Assembly: GCA_963682055.1 (NCBI GenBank)
Contig: OY821747.1
Span: forward strand, 11,768,258-11,832,257
Direction: 5' to 3'
DNA: 64,000 nucleotides
Origin: Primula veris
Lineage: Eukaryota; Streptophyta; Magnoliopsida; Ericales; Primulaceae
The position numbers and the translations under genes are program-made. Shown in pieces: positions 42,700 through 56,218 of the stretch (position 1 is its first letter; every line of letters begins with the position of its first letter). The notes under the pieces are model-generated. The model did not search any database. It saw nothing but the letters and a program-made list of their open reading frames with translations, and had not been told where the DNA came from.

Positions 42700-43555
42700 C
42701 TAGTAATAAGTTTTTATCTCATAATATTTAAAAAAGTACCCATACATTTCTACCTCCATATTTTCTTGATAAAAGTTTGCTCCACTTTTCTCAACTCGGG
42801 ACATATTTTCTTGTTTTAGTTTCTTATGTTCAGATCCCCTAGCATAAGAATGTGCTTGGTCGATGAAAGTGAAGTCTTGGCTTAATATATCAGAGCGAAT
42901 CTCGGATCGAAAACCATTTATATAACGTTCAATACTTTGTTGGACAGATTCCCCAACACAACTCCTCAGCGACAATTTATGGAACTCTCGAGTATATTCG
43001 TCCATGGATTTTGTATCTTGCCAAAAATTTTGTAGCTTGTATAACATGTCTCGATGAAAAGTTGAAGGAACAAACTTGATCATCATTGCATCCTTCATAT
43101 CTCACCAAGTATGAATAGGATCTAAACCTCTAGCAAGTCTCTGTTGCAAAAAATCTGCCCACCATATGTTAGCATAACCTCGTAACTTGGATACCACGAG
43201 CGGAACACGACGATCATCGGGAACTCCTTTGTAGTTAAAAATATGTTCAACAAGATTTATCCATTCCAAAAACTCATCAAGATCAGATTCCCCATTAAAC
43301 TCCGGTAAATCAGTCTTAATTCCATATTTACGTTCTTGTGCTTGAGCTTGAGCTTGTGGGGGTGCATGGATGGTTGGCAGGAGGCGGAGTATTTGATGAA
43401 GACGCTGGATTTGGCCCGAGACCTACAATCAACCTCTTAATCTCCTCAAATTCCTCCCTAAATATGCGATTTGTTGCCTCTTGATCTTGAAATTTTGTTT
43501 CCACACCCTCTCAAAACTTATTAAACTGAGCCAAAATTTCATTGTTTGAAACCAT
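42700..43555 (-). mobile_element. Ty3/gypsy gag remnant, unit 2
   Basis: Copy of 9029-9884 with the same stops and frameshift; the open 132-codon capsid segment is at 42700-43098. Confidence 0.85.
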
Positions 43556-43631
43556 TTTTTGTGTGTGGAGTAATACTGTTTTTGTGTGTGTGTATAGTGA
43601 CCTAGATTAATTAACAACTCTTATACCAAAT

Positions 43632-43964
43632 TGATGCAGGACACCGAGCCCAAACACCGAACCCGATATAAAACTTGAATCAAACCCGAATATAGAGATT
43701 AAACAATAAGTCACCCTTACCAAAGAGGGGGTCTTTGAGCACCAAAGTCAAATAAAAAGAGCACCAAACTCTTATAAATTAACCCAAATCCACTCCAATG
43801 CTCATATTTATAGGAGATTACATAGAAACCCAATAGACTTCACAAAAATCTAGACACACCTTGAAAGACCCAATTTTTAATGTAGACACTTAGGAAATGT
43901 GAAAAGACTTGTGGATAAATTAAAAGACACTAATTAATAAATTAAAATGCATGAATCTGCATCA
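43632..43964 (-). mobile_element. Gypsy LTR, unit 2
   Basis: Copy of 9961-10293 with TGATGCA...TGCATCA ends. Confidence 0.75.
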
Positions 43965-44416
43965 GAAGGATGAGGATGGAGTGAGATAGTTCTAGGGTTG
44001 GAAACTCATGAAGGAAAGTTTATACAAAAGGGTATTTTTACTATGTATTTATTGATTGTTGCGATAACGAATGATTTCTCATTTGGTTCTATATAGCTTA
44101 CCCCCAATTATTGGGACAAACACATAGTTTGACGGTGATGACATAATAATATATTAATGATAGTTTCGTTGGGTTTTCTTGGGATTACAATGGGTAGTTT
44201 TATTGTGAATAATATTCCATGTCTTTCTAAATTCTAAATTAAGGGTCCATAACGTATCTAAACTATGTGGTTTTAAAAGTTAATAGTATAGTTTAACATT
44301 CATAACTATGTGTTAAGATTTTGAATATTTCGATTTTGACAATTTATAGATACGTGATTTTTAAAAGTAAAAGTTGTGCATAGTTTCGTAGCTGTTGAAC
44401 CAAATGTAAAAACATA
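43965..44416. other. Gene-free stretch, unit 2 copy of 10294-10745
   Basis: Nothing supportable seen. Confidence 0.45.
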
Positions 44417-45589
44417 TTATTTAGTGTTTTTTTTGTTTCACTGTGAAGGCTATGTGGAATCATTTGAGAGAAAAAAGACCTCTTGTGAATTGCCATAAAT
44501 TTGTTTGTTTTAAAAACCATGTCAGCAAGTGCAGTGTGGTTATTTGGCAAGCAAACTTAAAAAGGCTACCTACAAATGACAAAGTGAGTGTCTGGTACCC
44601 TAATGTTAACACTTGCTGTCATTTGTGCCACTCTTCTATGGAGGATTTGGATCACTTGTTATTTGAATGTGACTTTTCTACTATAGTTTTACATATCTTG
44701 TTATACAAAGAAGGGTTTTCAGGTATCTGTTACTGTTGAAGTGATTGGATTGTGTGGGCTAATAATATGTTCAAAGGATACCACTTAGCGGTTATGGTTG
44801 GAAAAATTATTTTCTCTTCATCTATTTATTATATTTGGAGGGAGAGAAATAATAGAAAATACGGAAATGGTAGCTTTGATATAGCTACTATTCTGCAGCA
44901 AATTGATTTTATTATTAAAATCAAAATTGGTAAATTAAAAAGAATTCTTAAAAGCTACAGAAACTCCTAGATTGCTAATGTTTGGAATTTTGACTTAATT
45001 CACTAATATGGCTGCCTTGCTTGTAGGAGTTTGGTTTTGTTGTTTTGTTCCCCTAGGTTCCTACAATTTGGAATGTACTACAAGATTGTTAAGCAATGCC
45101 ATGGCTGGAAATGCACCAGGTAATCTGTTGAGCAATTCTTATGAAAATACTAATTGTTGTTGGTTTGAACTTGTATACTGCGTAACTGTTTTCTTTTTTG
45201 TTAGGATTTATATGTGGTTTCTAAACCATGCAAGCAAGAAGATGTTGATGAAGAGGAGAGGAGCTTGGTTTAGTAGCTATATGAGAGTTCAAGAAGCTGT
45301 GATTATGAGATGTTGTCTTTACTGGTCGGAGCTCATTTTCAGTTCAAATTCTATTCTGCATTTCTATGCTACAGAAATTCCAATGAGAATGTCTACTAAT
45401 TTGGGAAGCCTTGTATTCAAACAATTCTCTATGTTAAATTGTTTTCTAGAGAATTTAGAGTTATTTATTTGTATAAAGAACTCGTAACTGGATTCTGTTA
45501 TGCTCCTTAGCTAGCAAACTGTACTATGCAAGGATTTTGTTTTACTTACTGTTTTTAATATAATTACTTACCTTCTAAAAAAAAAAAAA
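44417..45589 (+). mobile_element. LINE A tail, unit 2
   Basis: Copy of 10746-11918 with an equal 13-A tail. Confidence 0.75.
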
Positions 45590-46270
45590 GGAAGAGGTTA
45601 AAGGTCGCAAAATAATTTATTTTTGGGTAATATACTCATTCCTTAACGTCATTTGGATTTGTTTTCTTCTTCTTCTTCTTCTTCTTCTTCTGATAGAGAG
45701 AGAGAGAGGGAGAGAATGATACACATCTACTGTCAGGAACTCCACAAGCTCTTACAAGACCGCTACAATCAAAACCCTAAGGATTCTGAAGTCTTCTTAT
45801 GTTTAAACATGTTGCATCCAAATGCCATATTCTTTTGAATAAGTAATTCTTTCTTATTATCGCTCTTATTTTAATACGAAGTATTATTGTTTTTTATCAT
45901 GTGTACAGAACTTGAGGATGTGGGGTTCCACTTTTAGTAGATTTGGGCACAACCTTGCAGACCTTGCACAACTGGATAGTTGGATTCTTGGTAGTATTGA
46001 TATTGACTTTTTTCTGATTTTATTTTTAGATCTTCAAATTTATTGGTACAAACAAGTTGTATGATGTCTTCAATCTTTCTTCAGAAATGTAGCACCTGTA
46101 GTATTAGCATGCTCTAGAAAAGTAAAACGAGTCACTGCATAATTTTAAACTTCATGTTTTTTTAGCAATCATGTTTTAGGAACTATCAAACTAAGTTGAA
46201 ATAAATCTTAGGTGTATTGTAGGGTCTTTTACTGAAAGGGCATAAAGTACTCGCATTTGTCCAAACAACA

Positions 46271-46411
46271 GTTTATCTCGTAATCGTTAAAAAACTACCC
46301 ATACATTTCTACCTTCATTTTTAAAGTATACTTTTCTACTTTCTTGATAAAACTTTGCTCCGCTTTTCTCAACTCCGACATATTTTCATGTTTTAGTTTC
46401 TCAGATTAACG
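46271..46411 (-). mobile_element. Short gypsy gag fragment, unit 2
   Basis: Copy of 12600-12740. Confidence 0.6.
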
Positions 46412-47362
46412 TTTTTCTATTTATCTCTCCTCTTATAGATGGCATATCAAAGTTGGAAGTCGCTTTAGAAAATGATGAGAATGATCACGAAGCAAGGTCC
46501 CAGTAGGGGATGGCTCCCTACTGCCTTTTCGCAAGGGCTGATATGGATGTCGACTCTTTTTTTGCACATTGCAGAAAAGCATGTGCATATTTCCAGGACC
46601 TAAAAGAGAAGGTAATGATCAGTTTTCATTGAACATTGTAAGAACGCAAATGGTAACTACGTTCTTGATGAAGATACAAACCAAACTATTCGAAAGTAAT
46701 CGTTCTGGTTTTGTTTAGTTTTATGCTCACCCAGACTTGTTTCCAGGCACCCGACATTTACGGAAAAAATTCCGATATGCTTGATAGAATTGAAAAAAAA
46801 AATCAGCAGGGAATGGTAGACCCGGAGAAGCTAGACTTCACGGTATTTATATTGGCCTTGTATATTTTGATTATATGAGAATTTTATGTTCAAAGAATGG
46901 TCGATAGAGTGAGTAAATTGTGATCTTAGAATTACACACACATACGAAGATAGATGAGTGTTCATTCAGAGAGTGTTCTGTGTACACAAGTTCTCGAATG
47001 GGCTTTGCAATTTTTTGAAAGGTTGCTGAGTTATTTATGCATTGTTTACTTTGTGTACTTCCTATTTTCAGTCATATCCAAACATTGAGAATACTAGCGA
47101 TCCCGATTTGAGCTTATCTTTTTACGAGAAGAGTCAAAACACGGAAGATGAGATCAATCAAGGTCATTTTAAATCCATATTGCTCCTTACATATGATTGT
47201 TTAAAATTTATAGATGGGCTCTCATTTATGTTTCTTTGGCCTGCCTGTTTTTTGCTTTGCAGAGGTAATAGAAGCGTTGCTTGACGCCCAGTCAGATGAC
47301 GACAATAGGGAACTAGTCCGGAAGTTAGCAGATTTTTATCTTCGACACAACAAGAACAACAC

Positions 47363-48123
47363 TAGGGGTGGCAAAATAGACCAAGACTTGAAACCCGGCC
47401 GCAAATCTGCCCGAAACCGAAAAACCGATAACCGCAATAAACCCGAGTGAAGTTTTGGCCGAACCGAGACCGATGGTTACCGTTTGGGTTTGGGTTTCGA
47501 AATTATAACCGTCAACCCAACCGAAAAACCGTGACCGAAAACCGAATCGTTAAAGTCGAACAATATCCGAAAAGTAACCAATATATATATTCATATATAT
47601 AACATATATAAATATATGTATATAATATTTATATATTTATATTAGCTATAAAACACACACACGTGTATATATATAATGAATAATGTGTAAGTTTTAAATG
47701 AAACTTATAAGTTACATTGTTTTAAAATTGGTTCAATATTGATAATGCATTCCAAATATCTTTTAGTTGAGTAATTTTATTTACATGTTTTCTTATATAA
47801 TAAGTTCTTATCAAAAAGTTCCAACAAAAAGAAATTAGTATAAAAACAAAACAAATAAACAACAATTATAATTTTGAAGTAAAAAAATTTACTAACATAA
47901 AAAGAATCTAAAAGTTGGTTAAAACCGAAATATCCGAAAACCGAAAACCGCTTGACCGGTCGTATATCTGGGTACTTTGCGGTTATTCTGCCTAGTTTTT
48001 TCTCAAAAATCCCGACCGAATCCAACCGAAGATTTTCTAAAACCCGAAGATGACCGACCCGACCCGACCGAAAACCGAAAGTTTTAGCCTTGGATGGGTG
48101 GGTGGTCAAAATTGCCAGCCCTA
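47363..48123. mobile_element. hAT-type element in exon, unit 2
   Basis: Copy of 13692-14452 with the same imperfect 8-bp flanks, so the insertion predates the 33.67 kb duplication. Confidence 0.8.
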
Positions 48124-48531
48124 GACACCACTAGCACTGTTCTCGAGGATGCAAATAGGAAAACAAACAGGCCTTTTCCACAGCTTTGATTTAATTAAAT
48201 TCTGTGGACGAACATAATTGCCAGGATGTGAACATCAAACAGGTATACCTTCTTTCAACTTTTCTATTCCTGCCCATGGTGTCAAAGAAAGCATGATAAT
48301 TGCTAGTTTTACAACATACGTGTAAGTAATTTCTTTTTTGCCATTCTTTTTCAGCTGGCAAGATTTCGAAGCACCAAGTGCTTGTGGTTGGTCTAGGTGT
48401 TTTTATAAAGGGGTTTCGGCTTGTGTACCTCTTATAGCTAGTTTTTCAATTGAATCTATTGCTGGCGTCGTAGTATTTTAAATCCAAACGTGAGTTGAGA
48501 AAGCTGTATTATCTTGCTGGGTTGTTAAATC

Positions 48532-48956
48532 AACTTTAATATTGAAGAAAGTGAGCTTTTTATTGCAATATAGTTAGCGATGTATTGCTAAATAGATTGC
48601 CGCGAAAGAAAGAATCTTCTGTAATGTAATGAGATGCAGATATTTCCCGAGAAAAGAATGGGGTGTGACATGCTATATTGTATTTGCCATTTTTTATTTG
48701 TTCAAAAATCCAACTGTAGACAGTTGGTATGAAAATTGATCAATTAGTATTTGCTTGCTCGGGTGAGATGTAAAAAACAAAGCTTAGATGAAACTGATGA
48801 TATAGGTGCATGTGATTTACCGCCATTTTAGCGTTGATCTGATTACAAGAATTATAAAGAACCTGCTAAACTGAATTTTGACCTCCACTTGGTCCATGAA
48901 ATGCTATCTAGATTTTGAGCAGAAAAACTGAGCTTAGAAGCTGCAACTCAGCAAGG
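48532..48956. other. Gene-free stretch, unit 2 copy of 14861-15285
   Basis: Nothing supportable seen. Confidence 0.45.
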
Positions 48957-50023
48957 CTGAATTTCATTTCATTCCCTTTTTTTTTCCGTTTTAAATAAGT
49001 TTCAATTCGCACAGTAGATGAGAACAGCTACAAAAATTGCTTCTCAAACAATAATTGTAATTTTATCCTAGTTTCTATATTGACCACCAGAATTTAGATA
49101 AACAATTGAGAAATGATGGTTTGACCACAAAGGTAGCCTCATTAAAAATGTAAGAGAGAAACTTTAGTCTTAGCCTCAAGTCTCAAATTATGTTTCTTTG
49201 CATGATACAAAATTAAAAATATAAAAAATACAATTTAACATTGACGTCTAATGCAAAACCCGCAGGACAATTTATCTATGATTATTTATTTATCTCCTGC
49301 AAGAGAAAGGAAGAATCTTCAGGAACAAGATCACCATCATCATTGTATGCTGTTTTATCTTGCGGAAGACTCCCCAGAAGAAGTATTCATTGTACAATCC
49401 TGTAAAAAAACCATGCACAGTTGGTCATCAAATTCAAGAAGCAATATATTACAAAAAATAGAAATGATAAAAATAAATAAATAGGGGGGAAACACAGAAG
49501 AAAGCCATGCGGAAAGAAGACAAATCGTAAGTCATAAACTGTAAGGCTACAGAAGGCATATATACGTGCTCGTTTAATTGCTTAATTTTGAAAGATCCCT
49601 CATAGCTACATTTCTAAGTGCATTAGATAGAAGCGCCATAACAATGAGCGATATGCAATATATTGAGTACAGATTCATGATATTGATGTCAAGCAATTAA
49701 AAGCGTAACTAGATTAATGGTGGACAAAACAAATTACTGTACAAAAAAAAAAAAAAAAGAAGAGTTCAGTCATCTAATTAATTTTCTATGGCGAATCTTA
49801 CAACAGTCAAATAGGGTAAGGACAGCCAGCACAGATTCAAGTGAAATGGCCAAAAAACTAAAAAATGAATCTTGAGAATCTAAAAGACTAATCCAAGAAA
49901 AACATCATTTTTGTACACAAACCTATAATCTTTTACTAACATTTTTGTACACCATACTTAAAGTTCACAAATAAGTTAGCAATCAACAAATATCCAACGA
50001 TTAGAAGAAAAAACGTATCCAAA
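48957..50023. repeat. Segment D1, unit 2
   Basis: Copy of 15286-16352. Its 118-bp coding-like exon is at 49282-49399 on the minus strand. Confidence 0.85.
49282..49399 (-). pseudogene. Coding-like terminal exon, unit 2
   Basis: Copy of 15611-15728 with the same frame and TAA. Confidence 0.35.
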
Positions 50024-50245
50024 ATTACGAATAAATAAATCTTATTTTCCATACTTGCCATCCAACTAATAATGAGTCGGATAAAATCTAGTTTTTCAAT
50101 TGACTTTTGAGAATTGGTGACCTAATTGTTCGATTTGGAAGATATATGCGTCTAAATGGTGAACAGTATAATAGCTTGGTGTAGCTAATTATTAAAGTTT
50201 CGTGTACAGTAGTGAGATTTCCCCTACTTAAATAGAGACATCGGA

Positions 50246-50467
50246 AACTTACTTTGGTAACCCGCAGGCAATAGAGAATTCACGGTGACTCCAGTATCCA
50301 TTAAGTGTTTCCAGGGTTTTTCCGGGGTATTTGATTTACCCTGTTTTCCTTGAAATTTGGGAAAGATATGCTTGAAAAATAAGTGTTCCTCAAACCAAAC
50401 ATCAGGAAATTTTATTTTACCCAAAAATATTTTACTTCCCTCATTTTACACCAAAGTAAACAGAGCC
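50246..50467. mobile_element. Short MITE-like element, unit 2
   Basis: Copy of 16575-16796. Confidence 0.35.
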
Positions 50468-50583
50468 TAACTTGAATTCGAATCTTTTTGTTTAATATGA
50501 TTAAGAATAGAAATGAGGTGGATCGACACTACAGAGAACATTCCTCCAAGTCTATACATCAGAAGCAATGCCTTTCACTTTAC

Positions 50584-50896
50584 CTGAGCTTGAAGCCAAT
50601 TTTCTCTGTACATCTTTGCCCAAATTTTTGGATTTGGATGAACACATCCTTTTCCCTTTACATTCATCACATGACCAATCATCAGTATGAATATTGGAGT
50701 GCTTTTTTCTGCAATAACTAACAAAACAGATACCATAACAACTACAAATTTAATATGGACGCACATACAAACATGAAGGGAAAGAGAGAGAGAGTGTGTC
50801 GTCTCTTACCCATGCTCACGACTGGTTTTGAACTTAGGGCAAATCAAAATTTCATTTGCTCTATCAACGTCCCCCGCATATATCACAAACCTCAAC
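50584..50896 (-). pseudogene. PHD-finger gene remnant, unit 2
   Basis: Copy of 16913-17225: exons 50896-50810 and 50708-50584, with the same missing zinc ligands and frameshift. Confidence 0.7.
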
Positions 50897-51292
50897 CTGA
50901 AAATACAAACAATTTTATCAAGATTTTTTTTTTTACAGATGTCTCAAAGAAAAAGAGGATATGCAAACAGGCTTATAAGAATCCGTGAATTTGACAAATT
51001 GGTCCTGATAGGGTCCGTTTCGAGTTTTGACGACAAGTGGATCGGTTTTTATCCAAAAACACAAAACCAGATTAATTGTTAGGTGTTTGATTCGCCAGGA
51101 ATCTGAACTCAAACACTCTAAACAGTTGGGAGGTGATCTAAACCATTGAGATCCATTAGAATTATCTAATCCTAGTTGTTGAAACAATCTGAATCGTTAA
51201 ACCTGTTTTTAATGAAAATTCTAGTTTTTATTTTTCTGTTAACTGACTGAAAACGGGTGAATTACTATGAGAAAAACGTGACTATGACCAAA

Positions 51293-52827
51293 TGAATCAG
51301 ATACAATCACTCGGCCAAATTGATCCGATCCGTCAAACCGTAAACTATTCATATAATCTAAATCATCAACCAGATCCCAATGGTTCAATGTGGATCAAAC
51401 CGAGTAATTCATATTAATTCTAAAGACCGTATTAGATTTTGATTTAGCTAAAAGAGGACCGTTTTATCACCACATTAAAAAAAACATCTTGTAAAACAAG
51501 CCACATTGAACATTTTATCATTTACTCAAATTCTCTAGAATAATAAATAATATATGTACACAAGCACAAGATCTAATGACAATAAACAACATCCGTATAT
51601 CAGATCAACCAATACCGAGTAGTCATCTAGTTTTTTAATAGCATAATAGTAAAATCTAATAATACAATGGCAATATCAAATTCATGACAACTTTCCATAA
51701 AATAAGCAAACTAAAGACTGTTTGACGCTTAAATTAAAGTCATGAGTAATGGAACCACTCCTTGATTCTCTAATTTATTTAAAACAAATTTTGACGAATG
51801 CAGAAGAGAACTCGTTATCAATAAACAACATTTACACGAAAATGTAAGAGAACAACACATTAACTGAGAGAAAAAAACTAGGTTTTCTTTTATAAATTAT
51901 GGTATTTTGTTTTACCATTGCGCAATCTAACTGTGAAGTTGACAGCTTCTGCGAATGTTTCTCCGTCCTCTTGGGCGTAGCAACAAGATAGAAAGGGAAG
52001 AGATAGAGAAAGAGAGAAGATCCTACGTTTGGCATGGGTAATGCCTGAATGTGTTGTCTGCTCGGTAAACCTAAAGTGATATTGTTCATGTTTACCCAAC
52101 AGACAACACATTCAGGCATTACTCATGTCAAACATAGGATTTTCTCTCTTTTTCTATCTCCTTTTTTATCTTGTTGCTAAGGCAAAGTGGATGGTGAAAA
52201 ATTCGCAGCTCTCAACTTCACAGTCAGATTGCGAAATGGTAAAACGAAATACCATAATTTAAAAAAAAATAAAAAATTATCAGTTAAAATGTTGTTCTCT
52301 TATATTTCTGTGTACATGTTTATTTATAACGAGTTCTTTTCTGCAGTCGTCAAAAGTTGTTTTAAGTAAATTAGAGGATCTATGAATGGGCCCATTACTC
52401 ATGACCGTGATTTATATAAAGTTGTCATGAATTTGATATTGCCATTGTATTATTAGATTTTACTATTATGCTACTAAAAAATTAGAGAAATACTTGGTGT
52501 TGGTTGATCTGATACACGGATGTTGTATCTTGTCATTAGATCTTGTGTTTGTGTACCTATGTAATTTATTATTCTAGAGAATATAAGTAAACGATAAAAT
52601 TTTCAACTGGTTGGTTTGTACAAGATTTTTTGTTTTTTAATGTGGTGATAAAGCGGTCTTGTTTTAGCTAAATCAGAATCTATATATTACGGTGTTTAGC
52701 ATTAATATTAAGTGTTTTATTCGGTTTGATCCAGAAACATTCGAATCTGGTCGATGATTTAGATTATATGAATAGTTTTCGATTTAACAGATCAGATCAA
52801 TTTGGCGAGTGATTGTATCTGAGTCAG
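51293..52827. repeat. Long inverted repeat, unit 2
   Basis: Copy of 17622-19156, with the centre near 52079. The arms are as diverged from each other as in unit 1, while the two units are identical here, so the hairpin is much older than the duplication. Confidence 0.85.
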
Positions 52828-52925
52828 CACTTAAAAATAAGGGTCTGAAAAAACAAAAACAGAATTTTGAAGAAGTAGCTAAACTACAGAATTTTGTATC
52901 AGATCAATTTCGATTATTAGAATTT

Positions 52926-52964
52926 ACCTCTAATAGTGGTCTGATTGTATCCACTATTAGAGGT
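52926..52964. repeat. Perfect 14-bp stem hairpin, unit 2
   Basis: Copy of 19255-19293. The nearby substitution A52834 lies outside it. Confidence 0.8.
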
Positions 52965-53353
52965 GTCCTATATTCACCACGATGAGGTTGGTCCCTCTTT
53001 TAATTTTTAGTACACTCAGCTACCTATGCAAAATAAATAAAAATGAAAATTTGGTAAATTGTGGGGATGCGATTGCTCATATGTTGGCAACAAAGTTAAT
53101 TCAATCTGTTTAAGTTTAACGTAAAGTACAAAACATACGTGCAAATCTATGATAAAGTTGTCATTTTGTCATGATACCAATTAAGTTGGTAAGCATGGCA
53201 AACGGTAAAGTGAAATCTTCACAGGATTGCATTACTTTCCTGATAAATAAAAACTAGACATATCACTGCTTGTAGTTGAACTCTTATATTACTTTTATTA
53301 GTTATTGTTAAGATACACAAGGAGGGCGAGAAAACATACCCATATCTGGTAAA

Positions 53354-53476
53354 TCACTTATTCGTTTTGATTAGAACTGTCATGTTATCTTTGTATTTGT
53401 CTTCTTCCGATTCTTCATCCCCATCAGCTGCTATCATTTTGAATGAGCTTGCGTTGTTATTCTCCAAAAAATCTTT
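53354..53476 (-). other. Possible small acidic terminal exon, unit 2
   Basis: Copy of 19683-19805; weak call. Confidence 0.25.
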
Positions 53477-54030
53477 CTAATTTTTAGTAGAGAAGCTGTA
53501 ATCCACAAATTGTAACCAGGGTCATACAAAATAAAATAAAATTCATGAACAAAACATACTCTCTTCAAACTAGCAAGTAGCGACACAGATGTTGAATTGT
53601 TTATATATGGGCTTAGGCGTAATTAAGAACTTGCTACCCCAAGAGTTAAATAAGTATACAAACATAACTTAGACCAGGGCCGGGTGACATGATTTTTAAA
53701 AATATAAGGAAATGAAAAGCAGTGACATCATACAAGAAAAAAATAGTTCTCCATAAAAAGAAGTAAAGTAGGGTAGAAACTAATTCGTGGATTCAATCAA
53801 CAAGGTCCATGATGCCGAAAATAGTAGGCTAAGTCAAGTAATAAATATCATGTAATGTAACAAAAGTATTGAACATCATTTTTTCAGGAAATCAAAGACA
53901 TATTTTTAAATAATACAATAACCTATCGTAAGTATTCAAACCCTTTACACGAAGTAATTGAACCTACGTCAACTGATTTAAAACACAACTACAAAAACGA
54001 AAGGCAATCTTAAAGTCACTTGTTTGCAGC

Positions 54031-54153
54031 AAGGAATGGGATGTACAACTAAGTAAAACTATAGTAAGAAAATGTATTCATATGTAACCATTCATAAAAG
54101 TTTCATCATATAAGGAATGGGATGTACAACTAAGTAAACTATAGTAAGAAAGT
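54031..54153. repeat. 43-bp direct repeat, unit 2
   Basis: Copy of 20360-20482. Confidence 0.85.
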
Positions 54154-54346
54154 ACTTCTAGATAACACTGTAGGTAGATATAGAGATGTACCAAAAAATG
54201 GTCTGACAATATGTGTTTGTGTTTGTCTGATAAAATGATCTGAAAAAGGTGTGTATATATATATATCTCATGAGTCTAGGTCAATGGAGCACGAATTAAT
54301 TAAATAAAATTACTAGTACTAGAAAGATATGGTTCATTTCAAAAAA

Positions 54347-54351
<5 letters not shown>

Positions 54352-54377
<26 letters not shown>
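54352..54377. repeat. (TA)13 microsatellite, unit 2
   Basis: One TA unit shorter than 20681-20708. Confidence 0.95.
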
Positions 54378-56218
54378 AAGATTTGGTTCGACCAACCAGA
54401 ATGGATTCAGTGTTTCTGGCTGATTCTCAGTTGATGATTTGATTATCTATTTAAGATATTATTTTAATTCAATTTTCATTGATTAATTTCTATCATTAAT
54501 AAGGTTCATGTGATCATAAAATGAATACTTTACTATGCATCACTATTTTAAGTGTAATGTTTGTTGAATATGCATGTATGAGAAATAATATAATTAAATT
54601 GGAGACATATATGGTTTCACCAAAATGAATACTTTTCGTATCCTTTGCATTCTTTGTTTTTTCACTCTTTTGCATAAGGTATTAATATAGGTACAAAAAG
54701 ATAACTACTACGAGCAGAGTATACCTAGAAACTGTAAAACCACTTTAAGAAAGAAAACTAAATTTGAGGCGTGTAATATTATGTTATGGAGCACCGAAAT
54801 AGGTACGTGATCTAGTGCAAACAATAGTAATATTAAGTATGTACTTCTTCCGAACACGAGAGGGGAGCTGAACATTCGGTAAACAATGCAAGTTAGATTC
54901 GAAAATTTGTCGACGTTTTGCTCGACATCTATTTAATGGTGAGTTTATGGACAAACACTCTTTGTGTGAAAGTGAAACTCAAATCAAACACAACTTAAAT
55001 GCTTTCAATTTTTTAGTCGAAGCTAAACCAAACTAATGAGTATACTGTATAAATGTAAAAGAAAACAACCCTTGCCTTTTTTCAAGTGATAACAAAAACC
55101 TCACAAATTTAATATATGATAAGAAGATATGGACTTTGACTCATGCAACTAGTAGCCACTAGCGAGTTACTTGCTCTTAATGAAGCTACGTTTATGGACA
55201 CATTGAGACTTATTGATGGGTAAATTAACATAGTAAATTTTTGAATAAATCAAGTCACTCGAGTGGGAACACTACTCTGTCATAGATGAACCCTAGAATG
55301 CTTACCATAACCAAATGTCGATGCAAAGGGATTTAAGGGTGAGTACGCATGTTACGAGAATAAATGAACAAGTAGCATTGACAAGAAATAATGGTTTGTA
55401 ATAGTATTTAACATCGGTAGTCGAAAAAGAGTATCTCCATCTACCTCAAATAACCCCCCAAACTAGATCTAACTCAAGTCCTCGCCGATGCTGGGGTGGG
55501 GGTTGGCCTTCGCCACTCCTACCCCTAGGCATCTCCGTCTTATTTTTGTTCTAATTTATTATCATTAATATTTATTAGTTACTTTTTCTTAAATAGTTGA
55601 CACAATGATTGGGTTTCGATGGGTATGGCAGATATACCGCTTTAGACAAGAGTTGGGGTTAATATGTGTGCTAGATGCATCGTGGTGCCCGATAGTATCC
55701 GGTTAACGTGTTGACTTCCGTGGTCCTCTTTTGCTATATTCACCATAATCGTTTTCTCTGCGCTAAAACAGATGCCAGATAGGGGGTGGAAGTGTTGTTC
55801 TTCGATAAACAATGAAATAGAACTTTCGAGACTGTGCATATTATTGGAATTTGATTTTCTGTTTTTATGTAATTACCTATGGGATAGATCATGCATTCTC
55901 CATAGTTGCTTAGCTTTGCTATGTAGCTTTATAGACCCACTACCATTAGGATTCATTTTCTTTGTTGTTAGTTTGTAACAGTTGAGGAGTTAGTTTTGGT
56001 TTGCTCACCCTCTGAGCCCCTGTTTTTATTCTTAATTTATACAAATTAAGCTTAACTTTAAAAAAATTGTTTAAAAGAAAAACATATCCTCGATATCTCA
56101 TTTGGTAAATATGTGTGTAAAATATTGTGTAAACAGAAAATGTTGATCTAATAAAAATGTAGATATACTTAAAATGTCTAATCAAATGTTTAAATGTGTA
56201 AGACAATGTTTTAATAAA

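Larger units (their letters stand above)
45716..48189 (+). pseudogene. Unknown multi-exon gene copy B, unit 2
   Basis: No base change was seen against 12045-14518. Candidate exons: 45716-45838, 45909-45990, 46439-46611, 46747-46842, 47072-47162 and 47263-47362, resuming at 48132-48189 after the hAT-type element. Confidence 0.6.
53477..56218. other. Long AT-rich, gene-free stretch, unit 2
   Basis: Copy of 19806-22549, containing the direct repeat at 54031-54153 and the TA microsatellite. Confidence 0.45.
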